Assembly (NCBI GenBank): GCA_015056585.1
Contig: SVFZ01000089.1
Coordinates: forward strand, 1-64,000
Origin: Butyrivibrio sp.
Lineage (GTDB): Bacteria > Bacillota > Clostridia > Lachnospirales > Lachnospiraceae
Length of the DNA: 64,000 nucleotides
Direction: 5' to 3'
Positions 25,192 to 33,603 of this stretch are shown one piece after another; the stretch's first letter is position 1, and the number at the start of each line of letters is the position of its first letter. The position numbers were made by a program, and so were the translations under genes. The notes below the pieces were generated by a model. That model saw nothing but the letters and a program-made list of their open reading frames with translations, searched no databases and was not told where the DNA came from.

Positions 25192-25350
25192 CGATATAAG
25201 ATAGCAAGCTTACCATCCGTGCATGCTTGCATGCGAAGGATGGTAAATTTGCTATCTGAACGAACATAAGGAAGTAGCACTTTTGTGCGGATTCCGCATG
25301 TTCGCAGGATTGCGAGAGTTGCATGCAACGGAGCAATCCGTATATCGTTA
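25189..25350. repeat. 162-nt three-armed cloverleaf element (structured RNA or small mobile repeat)
   Basis: A perfect 10-bp inverted repeat (TAACGATATA at 25189-25198, TATATCGTTA at 25341-25350) encloses three hairpin arms with almost no unpaired linker. Arm 1 is 25201-25255 (ATAGCAA/TTGCTAT, then TTACCATCC/GGATGGTAA, then GCATG/CATGC). Arm 2 is 25261-25304 (CGAACAT/ATGTTCG around GCAC-TTTT-GTGC and the palindrome GCGGATTCCGC). Arm 3 is 25307-25339 (GGATTGC/GCAATCC around GTTG/CAAC). There is no T-tract, so it is not a simple terminator. It starts in the stop codon of the preceding gene. It could be a non-autonomous mobile repeat, a cis-acting leader for the next gene or an RNA gene; no transposase is nearby. 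Confidence 0.75.
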
Positions 25351-25386
25351 CAAAAATAGTGGGCATAAAACCGGTGGGTATCATAC

Positions 25387-26574
25387 ATGAGCATAAAGAA
25401 TCGACTCAATAAAAACAATTTAAAGCGCGGAGTTGTATTTGCCTCCAAGGTAGGGGACTTCGTTGAAAACAGGATAGGTAAGGCTATAGAAGAAAAAGGC
25501 TACGAAGCAGATATTCTTCCCGATGATCCCGAGAGTATGAAATGGTATAAGGTTCCTATAGAAAAGGGTATGTCAGGTGATGGCTCTGAATATCACATTT
25601 ATGTAAAAAAAGCAGATCCTGACAAGCTCTGCATCTTTTTATCAGGCGGAGGCGTTGCCTACAATGAATATACGGCAGCAAGACCTGTCACCGGAGGTAA
25701 GGTTGCAGCGGGACTTCCGAATTACTACTGGAACAATCTAAGACCCTTTACCCAGATAATGAATATCAACATGGGTATCACTGATATAAGTAGTGACAAA
25801 AATCCTTTCAGGGACTGGAGCTTTGTGGTTGTGACCTATTCCACCGGAGATTTCCATGTGGGCAATAACGACTATCCTTATGTAGGGGAGGATGGGCAGG
25901 AGAGAGTCCTTCACTTTCACGGCTATGTAAATTTCCTTGAGAGCATGAAGGTTTCGAAAGCTCTTTTCCCAAATCCGGTCAAACTTCTTATCGCCGGCAA
26001 TTCAGCCGGTGCATTTGCTGTACCTGCTCTTGCAGGGGAGATAGCAGACGATTACTATCCAAAGACGAAAAATATAACGCTTCTTTCTGACAGCGGTCAG
26101 CTCCTTTATAAGCATTGGAGAAAAACTGCAAAGAATATCTGGAAGACCAAGGCTTCTGTATACGAACCTTTAGTGACAGACAATATTACCCTTGACTGGT
26201 ATAAGAGCCTTTATGGAAAGTACGGGGAAAGATTCAGATATCTGTATTCAAGTTCTATCTACGATTACCTGTTGAGTGCCTATTATAACGACATTATCCG
26301 CAAAAAATACAAGACAGATCAGGAGGTTCAGCAGGACTACTACAGACAGCTTGTTGAGATGGTGGGAGAGTTAAAGGCTTTGACGCCTTCCTTCGGAATA
26401 TTTTTAAATGAGTGGAAAATACCTCTTATAACCATGGGGGGAACGGTGCATACCAGTGTTCGCGAGCCTCATTTTTTACTGTTTACTCAGGATGGAATAA
26501 CCATGGCAAAATGGCTTTTCGATGCCTGCGAAGGAAAGGTCTACGACGTGGGAATGGATCTTTTGAAAAGGTAG
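25387..26574 (+). CDS. Pectinacetylesterase-like alpha/beta hydrolase
   Basis: 395 residues, no signal peptide. It resembles the pectinacetylesterase/Notum family: KLCIFLSGGGVAYNEYTAA (oxyanion region), FVVVTYSTGDFHVGNN (equivalent to the plant Y-C-S-G-D motif), and the nucleophile elbow AGNSAGAFAVPAL with serine in GNSAG. The late histidine is in TMGGTVHTSV. Family members remove O-acetyl or O-acyl groups from polysaccharides or proteins. It lies 37 nt after the cloverleaf element, with only a weak GGTGGG ribosome binding site. Next to an acyltransferase and a xylosidase, an ester-editing role on sugars is plausible; the cytoplasmic location is odd for a pectin esterase. Confidence 0.75.
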   Translation: MSIKNRLNKNNLKRGVVFASKVGDFVENRIGKAIEEKGYEADILPDDPESMKWYKVPIEKGMSGDGSEYHIYVKKADPDKLCIFLSGGGVAYNEYTAARPVTGGKVAAGLPNYYWNNLRPFTQIMNINMGITDISSDKNPFRDWSFVVVTYSTGDFHVGNNDYPYVGEDGQERVLHFHGYVNFLESMKVSKALFPNPVKLLIAGNSAGAFAVPALAGEIADDYYPKTKNITLLSDSGQLLYKHWRKTAKNIWKTKASVYEPLVTDNITLDWYKSLYGKYGERFRYLYSSSIYDYLLSAYYNDIIRKKYKTDQEVQQDYYRQLVEMVGELKALTPSFGIFLNEWKIPLITMGGTVHTSVREPHFLLFTQDGITMAKWLFDACEGKVYDVGMDLLKR

Positions 26575-26590
26575 CAGAAAATGATCATAG

Positions 26591-26629
26591 AAAAAGGGTC
26601 ATTACCCATTGAATGATAGGCGATGACCC
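26591..26629 (-). terminator. Terminator of the leftward 56-residue gene
   Basis: On the reverse strand GGGTCAT (26629-26623) pairs with ATGACCC (26602-26596), with further pairing inside the loop, and is followed by TTTTT. It lies 26 nt beyond the stop of the small leftward gene and just beyond the convergent hydrolase gene. Confidence 0.75.
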
Positions 26630-26654
26630 AAAGATATTCTGTTTGCCTGTAAGA

Positions 26655-26825
26655 TCAGTCGATGAAACATTCCTCAATCTGAGCTTCGTACTCGCTGCGC
26701 TCTTCTGCCGGAATATCATATTCATCAAGTGCCTCTGCAACTGACCAGTGTTCATTGGCCATTGAGCGTAATATGTTGCGAATAATCCCGGAATCGAGAG
26801 CCCCAATATTAGCAACATTAGTCAT
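26655..26825 (-). CDS. Small acidic protein, 56 residues
   Basis: The reverse strand encodes MTNVANIGALDSGIIRNILR and then a helical acidic stretch, with SVAEALDEYDIPAEERSEYEA near the end. GAGGAGG lies 7-8 nt before the ATG at 26825, and a hairpin terminator follows the stop, so the gene is well delimited. There is no cysteine, membrane helix or recognised motif. The pattern IRNILRSMANEHW-SVAEALDEYDIP suggests two to three helices, perhaps a helix-turn-helix-sized adaptor. Function is unknown. Confidence 0.65.
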   Translation of the reverse strand: MTNVANIGALDSGIIRNILRSMANEHWSVAEALDEYDIPAEERSEYEAQIEECFID

Positions 26826-26840
26826 AACACATCCTCCTCA

Positions 26841-26928
26841 TACTACATACAGACTATAAATAGATTGTTGTTTTTTAATATACATTTAAACTAGAAACAA
26901 TCAATTCTTACTACAATATATTGTAGTA
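26841..26928. promoter_or_regulatory. Divergent regulatory region with a perfect 20-bp palindrome
   Basis: TACTACAATA-TATTGTAGTA at 26909-26928 is a perfect palindrome. A matching half-site TACTACA lies at 26841-26847, near the start of the leftward 56-residue gene. A second inverted repeat, GATTGTT (26863-26869) / AACAATC (26896-26902), lies between them. The symmetry and the position between divergent genes suggest a repressor operator; the regulator is not identified. Confidence 0.5.
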
Positions 26929-27009
26929 TAAATTTTTATATATACAAGTATTGACATTTATATTGAAACTATTTTTGTATAATGTGCACAGAAAATGAGA
27001 GGAAATTTC

Positions 27010-28236
27010 ATGCATATAATAACCATTGCATTGATATTGTCCATACTGGCGGGGATTGCTTCTTTCTTTTTTGTAGGAATAATTCCGTCAATCATAGCGA
27101 TAATTCTGAATATTATATGTATCAGAAAAGAAAAGTCTATCAATACTGTAAGATCTCTGGCAATTTCCATTGTGGGAGTTCTTTTGCCAATAATCATGTA
27201 CGTAAACAGCTATGGCCTTAGCCTTCCATACGATAAGTCTCAGCATCTGCCCATGCTGACACAGATACTCTATGACAATTACACAAGGCTTGGCTTTGAT
27301 ATGTCAGTTCTTCTAAAGGGAAACGACGAAGGTGATGAGGAATTGCTTGCACAGGTAAATGATTCAAAGGGTATGTACTTTGTAAGCGAAGGCGTAGGTT
27401 TTGACGAAGAGGGCGTTCATGTTGAGAACGGCCCGGAAACATCAGGTAGTGAAGAAAATGATCAGAACGGAAAGCAGCGCTTTGATATAAACGGAAATCC
27501 GCTTGGGGAAAATGCGTACAAAAGCGAAAAGGAATCCTCTCTTGACGACAGCGTACCCGGAATGGATATAGAACTTGATGATTCTTCTATTTTTGAAGCG
27601 ATAGATTCAAATACAGATTCAGGAAAAATGGAGATTGGAAAATCCGATGATGATATGCCTTCTTACGGCGGACTTCCTGTGGGAACGCTGATAGTTGGGC
27701 AGTATTTCAGAGAGGATGACCACAATTGCAACCCTGTACTTGTGCTTCAGAACAAAACAGGCAAAGACTGCAGATTTGAATGTGTATTTACAGCAAGGGA
27801 TGGAGACGGAAATGAACTGGCAACCTCAAAGAAGACAGTAGAGGCTGTTAAAAGTGATGCACTTTTTGTTTTTGAGGGAAGATTTGATAAGGCAGAACTA
27901 GAGGGAGAACTTCCGTCCATGTACGAATTTCTTGTATCAAAAAGAGATCCCTATGAAAAGGATATGTTTGATGAGGTTGCAGTCTCCAGCCAGGTTCAGG
28001 ATTACTCTGTGGTGCTGACTGCAAATAACCCCTCGGACAGAAAAGTAAAGATAGATGCATATGTGCTGTTTTTTGATGGTGATGAGCTGGTGGACTGTAT
28101 CTGGATGATACCCAGAAATGAGGATGAGGTCACAATCGACCCGAACAGCGCAGCAGCCATAAAGGCAGATGCCTACTACAGGTTTGATCGCATAGAAACC
28201 TATTATACCGCATATGAAGCGGTGGGCGGAAACTGA
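27010..28236 (+). CDS. Membrane-anchored extracytoplasmic protein, unknown function
   Basis: 408 residues from ATG 27010, chosen because GAGAGGA lies just upstream (an in-frame start at 26995 would contain it). Three hydrophobic helices lie within the first 65 residues. Then comes a long soluble part: an acidic low-complexity stretch (about 105-220, rich in Glu, Asp, Ser) and a C-terminal beta domain (from LPVGTLIVGQYFRED) with alternating strands. Two parts look like FxxE-type immunoglobulin-like repeats (PVLVLQNKTGKDCRFECVF and YSVVLTANNPSDRKVKIDAY). I do not recognise a family. TTGACA (26951-26956) and TATAAT (26978-26983) lie upstream, but their 21-nt spacing is too wide for a standard promoter. 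Confidence 0.72.
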   Translation: MHIITIALILSILAGIASFFFVGIIPSIIAIILNIICIRKEKSINTVRSLAISIVGVLLPIIMYVNSYGLSLPYDKSQHLPMLTQILYDNYTRLGFDMSVLLKGNDEGDEELLAQVNDSKGMYFVSEGVGFDEEGVHVENGPETSGSEENDQNGKQRFDINGNPLGENAYKSEKESSLDDSVPGMDIELDDSSIFEAIDSNTDSGKMEIGKSDDDMPSYGGLPVGTLIVGQYFREDDHNCNPVLVLQNKTGKDCRFECVFTARDGDGNELATSKKTVEAVKSDALFVFEGRFDKAELEGELPSMYEFLVSKRDPYEKDMFDEVAVSSQVQDYSVVLTANNPSDRKVKIDAYVLFFDGDELVDCIWMIPRNEDEVTIDPNSAAAIKADAYYRFDRIETYYTAYEAVGGN

Positions 28237-28305
28237 GTAAGCAAAAATAAGAAGGGTAACCAACTAAAGACATTCACTTAAAAAAGCAAAATGGTGGTTA
28301 AAAAA

Positions 28306-28602
28306 TCACCCCTCGGGAGGATTCCCGCTCTCTACCAGCATGCTGATTGCCTCATAAGCGACTTCATAAATATCAGCCAGCTCTTTTGCGCCTTCGTCAT
28401 CCATTTCAGCAAGTTTTTTGTACTGATTTAAGAAATAAAGGCGTGACTGTTCGATTGTTCTCTTGGAGAGAACATGGCCATTACTGAAGATAGAGCCTGA
28501 TTCCGGATTGTATTTGCCGGATGAAAATTTTGCCTTCTGGGAATCAACCATTCCCATGGATTTTGCAAGTGAATGAATTAAATCTTCTCTTCCAAGTGAC
28601 AT
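28306..28602 (-). CDS. Hypothetical 98-residue protein
   Basis: A small, mostly helical, hydrophilic protein starting MSLGREDLIHSLAKSMGMV and containing LSKRTIEQSRLYFLNQYKKLAEMDDEG near its middle. CAGGAGC sits 6 nt before the ATG at 28602, which supports a real start. There is no membrane helix, cysteine motif or recognised domain. It is on the opposite strand to the genes on both sides, transcribed divergently from the fusion esterase at 28709, so the 106-nt gap between them should hold both promoters. Confidence 0.6.
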   Translation of the reverse strand: MSLGREDLIHSLAKSMGMVDSQKAKFSSGKYNPESGSIFSNGHVLSKRTIEQSRLYFLNQYKKLAEMDDEGAKELADIYEVAYEAISMLVESGNPPEG

Positions 28603-28708
28603 ATTATGCTCCTGTATTTTTGAGATGAAACCATTATTACTGCACCTGTTCCTTATATATATGATAGCATTAGTCGCTATTCAATAACAAGAAAAAACGG
28701 AGGAATAT

Positions 28709-31700
28709 ATGTTTTTTAACATTTTAGTGGTTGTAGTTACGATAATTTATATAGCGGTGCTTGAACTGTCAAAGAACATGCTGATAGGCTGGGCAGTGGC
28801 AGCTTTCGCAGCATTTCTGACGCTGATCATAAGAGGGAAAATGCGAAAAAAAGGCAGCGGCAGGATGAGTTACATTTTTTTATTTGCCGCATTTGCATTG
28901 GTACTTATCCTGAACTATAAGCTCACAGGACCTCCCATAAAGAGAGTTCCTGCAGTAGATAACAAAAATCCTGACGTGACTGAGATTGTAAAAATCCCGC
29001 AGGGAGAGCTCACCGGGGTCTATAATGCAGATCACAGCGTAAAGGTCTATGCGGGAATTCCATTTGCAAAGCCACCGGTGGGAGAACTCCGCTATAAAGA
29101 GCCTCAGGAGCCGGATAAATGGGAAGGTGTATTTAGGGCAGATCATTTCGGACCTATGGCAATGCAGAACAGAGGATCCATCCTGTACGATTCACTGTCA
29201 CATATCCTGGGCTGGCATGATTATCAGATAAAGTTTGGGGACGAGTACAGAGAAGAAGTCAGCGAAGACTGCCTGTATCTCAATGTCTTTTCCCCGGAAA
29301 AAAATAATAATGAAAATAGCGAGTTACTTCCTGTAATATTCTATATTCATGGCGGATCTCTTACCACAGGACAGCCCTCCTATACCGAGTACAGGGGAGA
29401 GAGCCTTGCAAAAAAAGGTGTGGTATTCGTCAACTGTGCCTACAGGCTTGGCGTATTTGGCTATTATGCAGCCGAGGATCTAAAGGAGGAGTCGCCCAAT
29501 AATACCACCGGTAACTATGGACTTCTGGATCAGATTGCAGCTCTTAAGTGGGTTCATGAAAATATAGAGGCTTTCGGAGGAGATCCTGACAGGATCACAA
29601 TTGCCGGAGAATCGGCAGGAGCATCAAGCGTTAATGCTTTGTGTGTATCGCCGCTTACGGAGGGACTTTTTAACTATGCAATAGCTGAGTCCAGCGGTAT
29701 TGTTCCCATAAAACCTTTTCATACTTTCAGATACTACGAGGATGCAATAAAGACAGGAGATGAGGTAAGAGCTGAATTTGGAGTATCATCGTCGGATGAA
29801 CTCAGGAAAATTCCGGCAGAGGAACTGGTAAAAACTAAGACGCAGAATTCCTCTATGACGGTGGATGGGTATGCCATAACAGAGCAGCCGTATCTCACCT
29901 ATGAAAAGGGAAATAATCACGAGAAGGCTCTTTTGAACGGATTTAATAAAAAGGAGTCCGATGCCTTTTTGCTGAGCACGAAAGCCACGAAGGAGAACTA
30001 TGAGGAACTTCTTGCTGAGGATATAGAGGGTTATGCAAAAGAGCTTGCGCAGGTTGTACCCTATGATCTTCCTCAGAGAGACCAGCACTTTATAGTTGAT
30101 GGCATGGGAGAGGCAAAGGGGGCATTAAATGTGGCCTACAGCGCTATGTGGTTCAGCTATTCACACTATGTCTGGAACAACTATATGGTTGCTCAGGGGA
30201 GACCGTCCTACGAATACTATTTTACCAGGACCAACAACATTTTATCCAACTACCATGCGGGAGAGCTTCCTTATGCCTATGGTAATCTCTTCCGTCATCC
30301 GGGGCTGTACGATGAAGAGGATTATAAACTCTCTGAGATAATGCAGAATTATTTCATTAACTTTGCTTACACCGGGGACCCTAACGGAGAGGGGCTTCCC
30401 AAGTGGGATATGAGATCTAAGGACAACGATAAGCTACTTAACCTTGATACTGAAATAAAGATGATGGATGATCCGAATATGGAAATCTACAAGGTCATCG
30501 ACAAGTACCAGGAAGGATTCAGGCTTACGGATGAAGAGGAGGCTTTGAACGGTCAGGATAAAGAGGCAGATACTGAAGAACTTTCAGCAAATTTAAAAGG
30601 CTCCAAGGCTATAGAAGCTTATCGGGAAAAACTTGAAAAAGCAGGGATAGATCCTAAGGCTTTCGAATATATAGACAAAGTAATAAATGCGGATATTGAA
30701 CATGGGTTTTCCAGTGCCCAGCTGGCTGTTGTAAAAGATGGAGAGCTGGTTTTTAGCGATGCCTGGGGACAGGTGCAGACCTATGATGTAAACGGCGAGA
30801 AAATAGATTCTGCTCCGGTAACAACCGATTCTCTTTATGACCTTGCTTCCAATACCAAAATGTATACGGTAAATTATGCTATTCAGTACCTCTATAGCAG
30901 GGGAGAGCTGGATCTTGATACCAAAATAGTTGATATTTTAGGGGATTCTTTTGCCGGTGACACAATAGACATAGCGTATGAGGGATATGATCACAGGTAT
31001 CCGGATACGATCAAGACCTGGAAGTCTGATATCACTATCAAAGATCTGTTGATGCACAGGGCAGGATTTCCTGCAGGAGTCCAGTATTATAATGACAGGT
31101 ACGACGTGGCTGAATTTGACTATGATTCTGATAACGGAAATGTCCTTTATGTAGGAACTGACGGTGACTACGAAGCCAGAAAGGAAACTCTTTATCAGAT
31201 CTTCAGGACTCCGCTTATGTATGAGCCGGGAACAGATACAATCTACAGCGATCTGGACTACATGATACTTTGCTATTGCATTGAAGAGATAACCGGCATG
31301 GATTTTGACGACTATCTTCAGGAAATCTTCTATAAGCCGATGGGGCTAAGTCACATTACCTTCAACCCTCTCAGTAATGGATTTGAAAAGAAAGACCTGG
31401 TTGCAACCGAGCTTATGGGTAACAGCAGGGACGGGAAGCTTACCTACTCAGGAATAAGAAAGTACACGCTCTGCGGAGAGGTTCATGATCCAAACGCATA
31501 TTACTGTATGGCAGGTGTTTCGGGACATGCGGGACTTTTTGCAAATGCTGAGGATTTAGCCCGGCTTGCAAGTGTCATGCTGACAGGCCAGTATCAGGGA
31601 AAAGAGTATTTTTCAAGGGAGTGCATAGATCTTTTTACAAAAGAGGATAAGGATAATCCCGGATACGGACTTGGCTGGTGGGTTCAGGGAAATCATAACT

Positions 31701-32080
31701 ATGACGGCTATTTTGGCGAAAAATGCAGCAGCAAAACCTTTGGACATCAGGGATTTACGGGAACACTTACTATGATAGACCCGGATAAAAATCTGGTAAT
31801 AGTTCTTTTGACAAATAAGATTCATTCAAGACTTCTTGAGGGAACGGATAATCTTAATGCCTACAGAGGAAATTTTTACACAACGGCAAAACTTGGATTT
31901 GTACCTGAACTAATTATGACAGGGACAGATGAAAAGGCTGACGAATCTGATTATAGGGGCGTTTTAAGTAAGATGGCAGATGGCTATAAAAAGATTATAG
32001 ACAAAAAGGGGATTTCTGCCGAGGATGACCCTAGAATGCTGGCCTATAAATCTCTTCTAAGTGTACTTGAGAATGAATGA
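28709..32080 (+). CDS. Carboxylesterase type B fused to a serine beta-lactamase-type hydrolase
   Basis: 1123 residues in three parts. Two to three membrane helices at the N-terminus (about 3-22, 25-41, 53-70) anchor it. A type B carboxylesterase (about 90-600) has EDCLYLNVF, the oxyanion segment FYIHGGSL, nucleophile S302 in GESAG and the late H516 in NYHAGELPY. A serine beta-lactamase/esterase domain (about 640-1075) has S714-N-T-K717 (the SxxK motif), YSDLDY in place of YxN, and HQGFTGT in place of KTG. Both active sites look intact, so it is probably a surface enzyme with two ester- or amide-cleaving sites. Substrates are unknown; feruloyl or acetyl esters of plant wall material or cell-wall peptides are possible. 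GGAGG precedes the ATG. Confidence 0.85.
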   Translation: MFFNILVVVVTIIYIAVLELSKNMLIGWAVAAFAAFLTLIIRGKMRKKGSGRMSYIFLFAAFALVLILNYKLTGPPIKRVPAVDNKNPDVTEIVKIPQGELTGVYNADHSVKVYAGIPFAKPPVGELRYKEPQEPDKWEGVFRADHFGPMAMQNRGSILYDSLSHILGWHDYQIKFGDEYREEVSEDCLYLNVFSPEKNNNENSELLPVIFYIHGGSLTTGQPSYTEYRGESLAKKGVVFVNCAYRLGVFGYYAAEDLKEESPNNTTGNYGLLDQIAALKWVHENIEAFGGDPDRITIAGESAGASSVNALCVSPLTEGLFNYAIAESSGIVPIKPFHTFRYYEDAIKTGDEVRAEFGVSSSDELRKIPAEELVKTKTQNSSMTVDGYAITEQPYLTYEKGNNHEKALLNGFNKKESDAFLLSTKATKENYEELLAEDIEGYAKELAQVVPYDLPQRDQHFIVDGMGEAKGALNVAYSAMWFSYSHYVWNNYMVAQGRPSYEYYFTRTNNILSNYHAGELPYAYGNLFRHPGLYDEEDYKLSEIMQNYFINFAYTGDPNGEGLPKWDMRSKDNDKLLNLDTEIKMMDDPNMEIYKVIDKYQEGFRLTDEEEALNGQDKEADTEELSANLKGSKAIEAYREKLEKAGIDPKAFEYIDKVINADIEHGFSSAQLAVVKDGELVFSDAWGQVQTYDVNGEKIDSAPVTTDSLYDLASNTKMYTVNYAIQYLYSRGELDLDTKIVDILGDSFAGDTIDIAYEGYDHRYPDTIKTWKSDITIKDLLMHRAGFPAGVQYYNDRYDVAEFDYDSDNGNVLYVGTDGDYEARKETLYQIFRTPLMYEPGTDTIYSDLDYMILCYCIEEITGMDFDDYLQEIFYKPMGLSHITFNPLSNGFEKKDLVATELMGNSRDGKLTYSGIRKYTLCGEVHDPNAYYCMAGVSGHAGLFANAEDLARLASVMLTGQYQGKEYFSRECIDLFTKEDKDNPGYGLGWWVQGNHNYDGYFGEKCSSKTFGHQGFTGTLTMIDPDKNLVIVLLTNKIHSRLLEGTDNLNAYRGNFYTTAKLGFVPELIMTGTDEKADESDYRGVLSKMADGYKKIIDKKGISAEDDPRMLAYKSLLSVLENE

Positions 32081-32103
32081 TTTTTTTAATAAAAATTTTC
32101 AGG

Positions 32104-32141
32104 GACTCCTGCTTTTATGAAAGATTGCGGGAGTCTTTTAA
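32104..32141 (+). terminator. Intrinsic terminator after the fusion esterase
   Basis: The stem GACTCCTGC (32104-32112) pairs with GCGGGAGTC (32127-32135), with one G-T pair, and is followed by TTTTAATTT. Confidence 0.8.
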
Positions 32142-32225
32142 TTTAGATTTAATTGTCGTAATATATAATGTACTGTTTTTTTTGTATGCATAGATATCAG
32201 ATGTTTGCAGGAGAGATCACAGAAT

Positions 32226-32858
32226 ATGTTGCTGATAATTTTTGATCTTATAGGAACTGTGGCCTTTGCCATATCCGGCGCTATCACCGGCATAAAAAAA
32301 CGGATGGATATTTTCGGAGTCAATATACTGGCAATAGTTACAGCCTGTGGCGGAGGACTCTTAAGGGACGTTGTTATGGGTGACTTTCCACCAAAGATGT
32401 TCGTTGATCCGTTCTATGTGGCTGTGGCTGCCATCGTGGCAAATATAGTATTTCTTGTTATGTATTTTCACAGACCGATTCCACAGAAGTTTGCGGGGCT
32501 CTATGACAGAGGACTTTTTGTGTTTGATACCCTGGGCCTTGCGGCTTTTATGGTGGATGGCGTTATGATAGGGGCAAACTTCGGCTATGAGGACGATCTC
32601 TTTTTCCTGGTGTTTCTGGGGGTTATTACGGGAGTGGGAGGCGGCGTCTTAAGGGATGTACTCTCCATACAGATGCCGGCTATTTTTGTAAAACACGTAT
32701 ATGCTCTGCCTGTTATCTTCGGAGGAATTCTCATGGTGATAATGCATGAGGTAATGGGCACCTGGCACGCAGCAATGATCTGCGGATTTTTGCTGGTACT
32801 TGTCCTCAGGGTGATGGCAAGGCACTTTTTATGGAACCTTCCAAAGGTATCTATCTGA
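32226..32858 (+). CDS. TRIC-family cation channel (UPF0126)
   Basis: 210 residues with seven membrane helices and the two-fold internal repeat typical of UPF0126: the first half has FDLIGTVAFAISGAITG and ACGGGLLRDVVMG, the second FDTLGLAAFMVDGVMIG and GVGGGVLRDVLS. The two GGG-LRD loops line the pore of bacterial TRIC channels, which are trimers passing potassium or sodium. ATG 32226 is preferred because family members start within a few residues of the LLxIFDLIGT motif; AGGAG is 11-12 nt upstream. A -10 box TATAAT lies at 32164-32169 without a strong -35. Confidence 0.9.
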   Translation: MLLIIFDLIGTVAFAISGAITGIKKRMDIFGVNILAIVTACGGGLLRDVVMGDFPPKMFVDPFYVAVAAIVANIVFLVMYFHRPIPQKFAGLYDRGLFVFDTLGLAAFMVDGVMIGANFGYEDDLFFLVFLGVITGVGGGVLRDVLSIQMPAIFVKHVYALPVIFGGILMVIMHEVMGTWHAAMICGFLLVLVLRVMARHFLWNLPKVSI

Positions 32859-32920
32859 ATGATCAGAGAATCATGAACTAAAATACAGTTCGGAAAAAGA
32901 ACTGGCGAGGAGAATGAAAA

Positions 32921-33487
32921 ATGACTATTGAAAAAGTACTTCTTTCAGATGCGGAGGAACTCTTAAAAATCTATACTCCCTACATCGAAAAAACCGCGAT
33001 AACCTTTGAATATGAGGTGCCTTCGGTGGAGGAATTTGAAGGAAGGATTAAAAATATATCTTCCAAATACCCTTATATCAAGGCAGTTAATGACAGCGGA
33101 GAAATCGTAGGATACGCCTATGCTTCATCCTTTAAAGGCAGGAAAGCCTATGACTGGTCTGTGGAGAGCACTGTATATGTAAGAGAAGATCAAAAGAGAA
33201 ACGGAGTCGGAAAGGCGCTTTATGAGGCTTTAGAGAAGTCCCTTTCAGGAATGGGAATTTTGAACGTCAATGCCTGCATTGCCTATTTAAAGGACGGTAC
33301 TGCTGATGAGCACCTTACCAATGACAGTTTCTTTTTTCATAAAAAACTGGGCTATAAACTGGTTGGAACTTTCCATGACAGCGGATACAAGTTTGGCACA
33401 TGGTATGACATGATATGGATGGAAAAAATGCTGGGAGATCATGGCAAGGATCCTCATCCGGTTGATTTTGGGAACTGGAGAATCTAA
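32921..33487 (+). CDS. GNAT-family N-acetyltransferase (phosphinothricin acetyltransferase-like)
   Basis: 188 residues with the GNAT fold. The N-terminus (DAEELLKIYTPYIEKTAITFEYEVPS) and the acetyl-CoA loop VREDQKRNGVGKALYEAL (Q/RxxGxG/A) match the PAT/MnaT branch, whose members acetylate phosphinothricin, methionine sulfoximine or related amino acids. The end has KKLGYKLVGTFHDSGYKFGTWYDMIWMEK, also typical of this branch. The natural substrate is unknown. It follows the TRIC gene by 62 nt and may be read through from it. Confidence 0.85.
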   Translation: MTIEKVLLSDAEELLKIYTPYIEKTAITFEYEVPSVEEFEGRIKNISSKYPYIKAVNDSGEIVGYAYASSFKGRKAYDWSVESTVYVREDQKRNGVGKALYEALEKSLSGMGILNVNACIAYLKDGTADEHLTNDSFFFHKKLGYKLVGTFHDSGYKFGTWYDMIWMEKMLGDHGKDPHPVDFGNWRI

Positions 33488-33603
33488 TACCGATAATAAG
33501 ATATTACGAAATATGTGGTATCATATTAATGATGGTAAATTTGCGCTATATTGATATTGGCGTCAATGATACAAACAAATAAATTATGAACGGAGGGTTA
33601 GTG

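Noticed and set aside
25181-25384. Reverse-strand frame through the cloverleaf element
   Set aside because: It crosses all three hairpin arms, overlaps the end of the upstream gene and has no ribosome binding site; the palindromes explain the open frame.
26585-26818. 77-codon reverse-strand frame
   Set aside because: It is an out-of-frame shadow of the 56-residue gene at 26655-26825, which has the correct ribosome binding site and ends before the terminator.
26951-26983. TTGACA/TATAAT promoter before the 27010 gene
   Set aside because: Spacing is 21 nt, outside the normal range; noted in the gene entry only.
28270-28330. Possible terminator or palindrome near the end of the 98-residue gene (GGTGG/TCACC and CCTCGGGAGG)
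   Set aside because: The stems are only 4-5 bp and the second lies in coding sequence; too weak to call.
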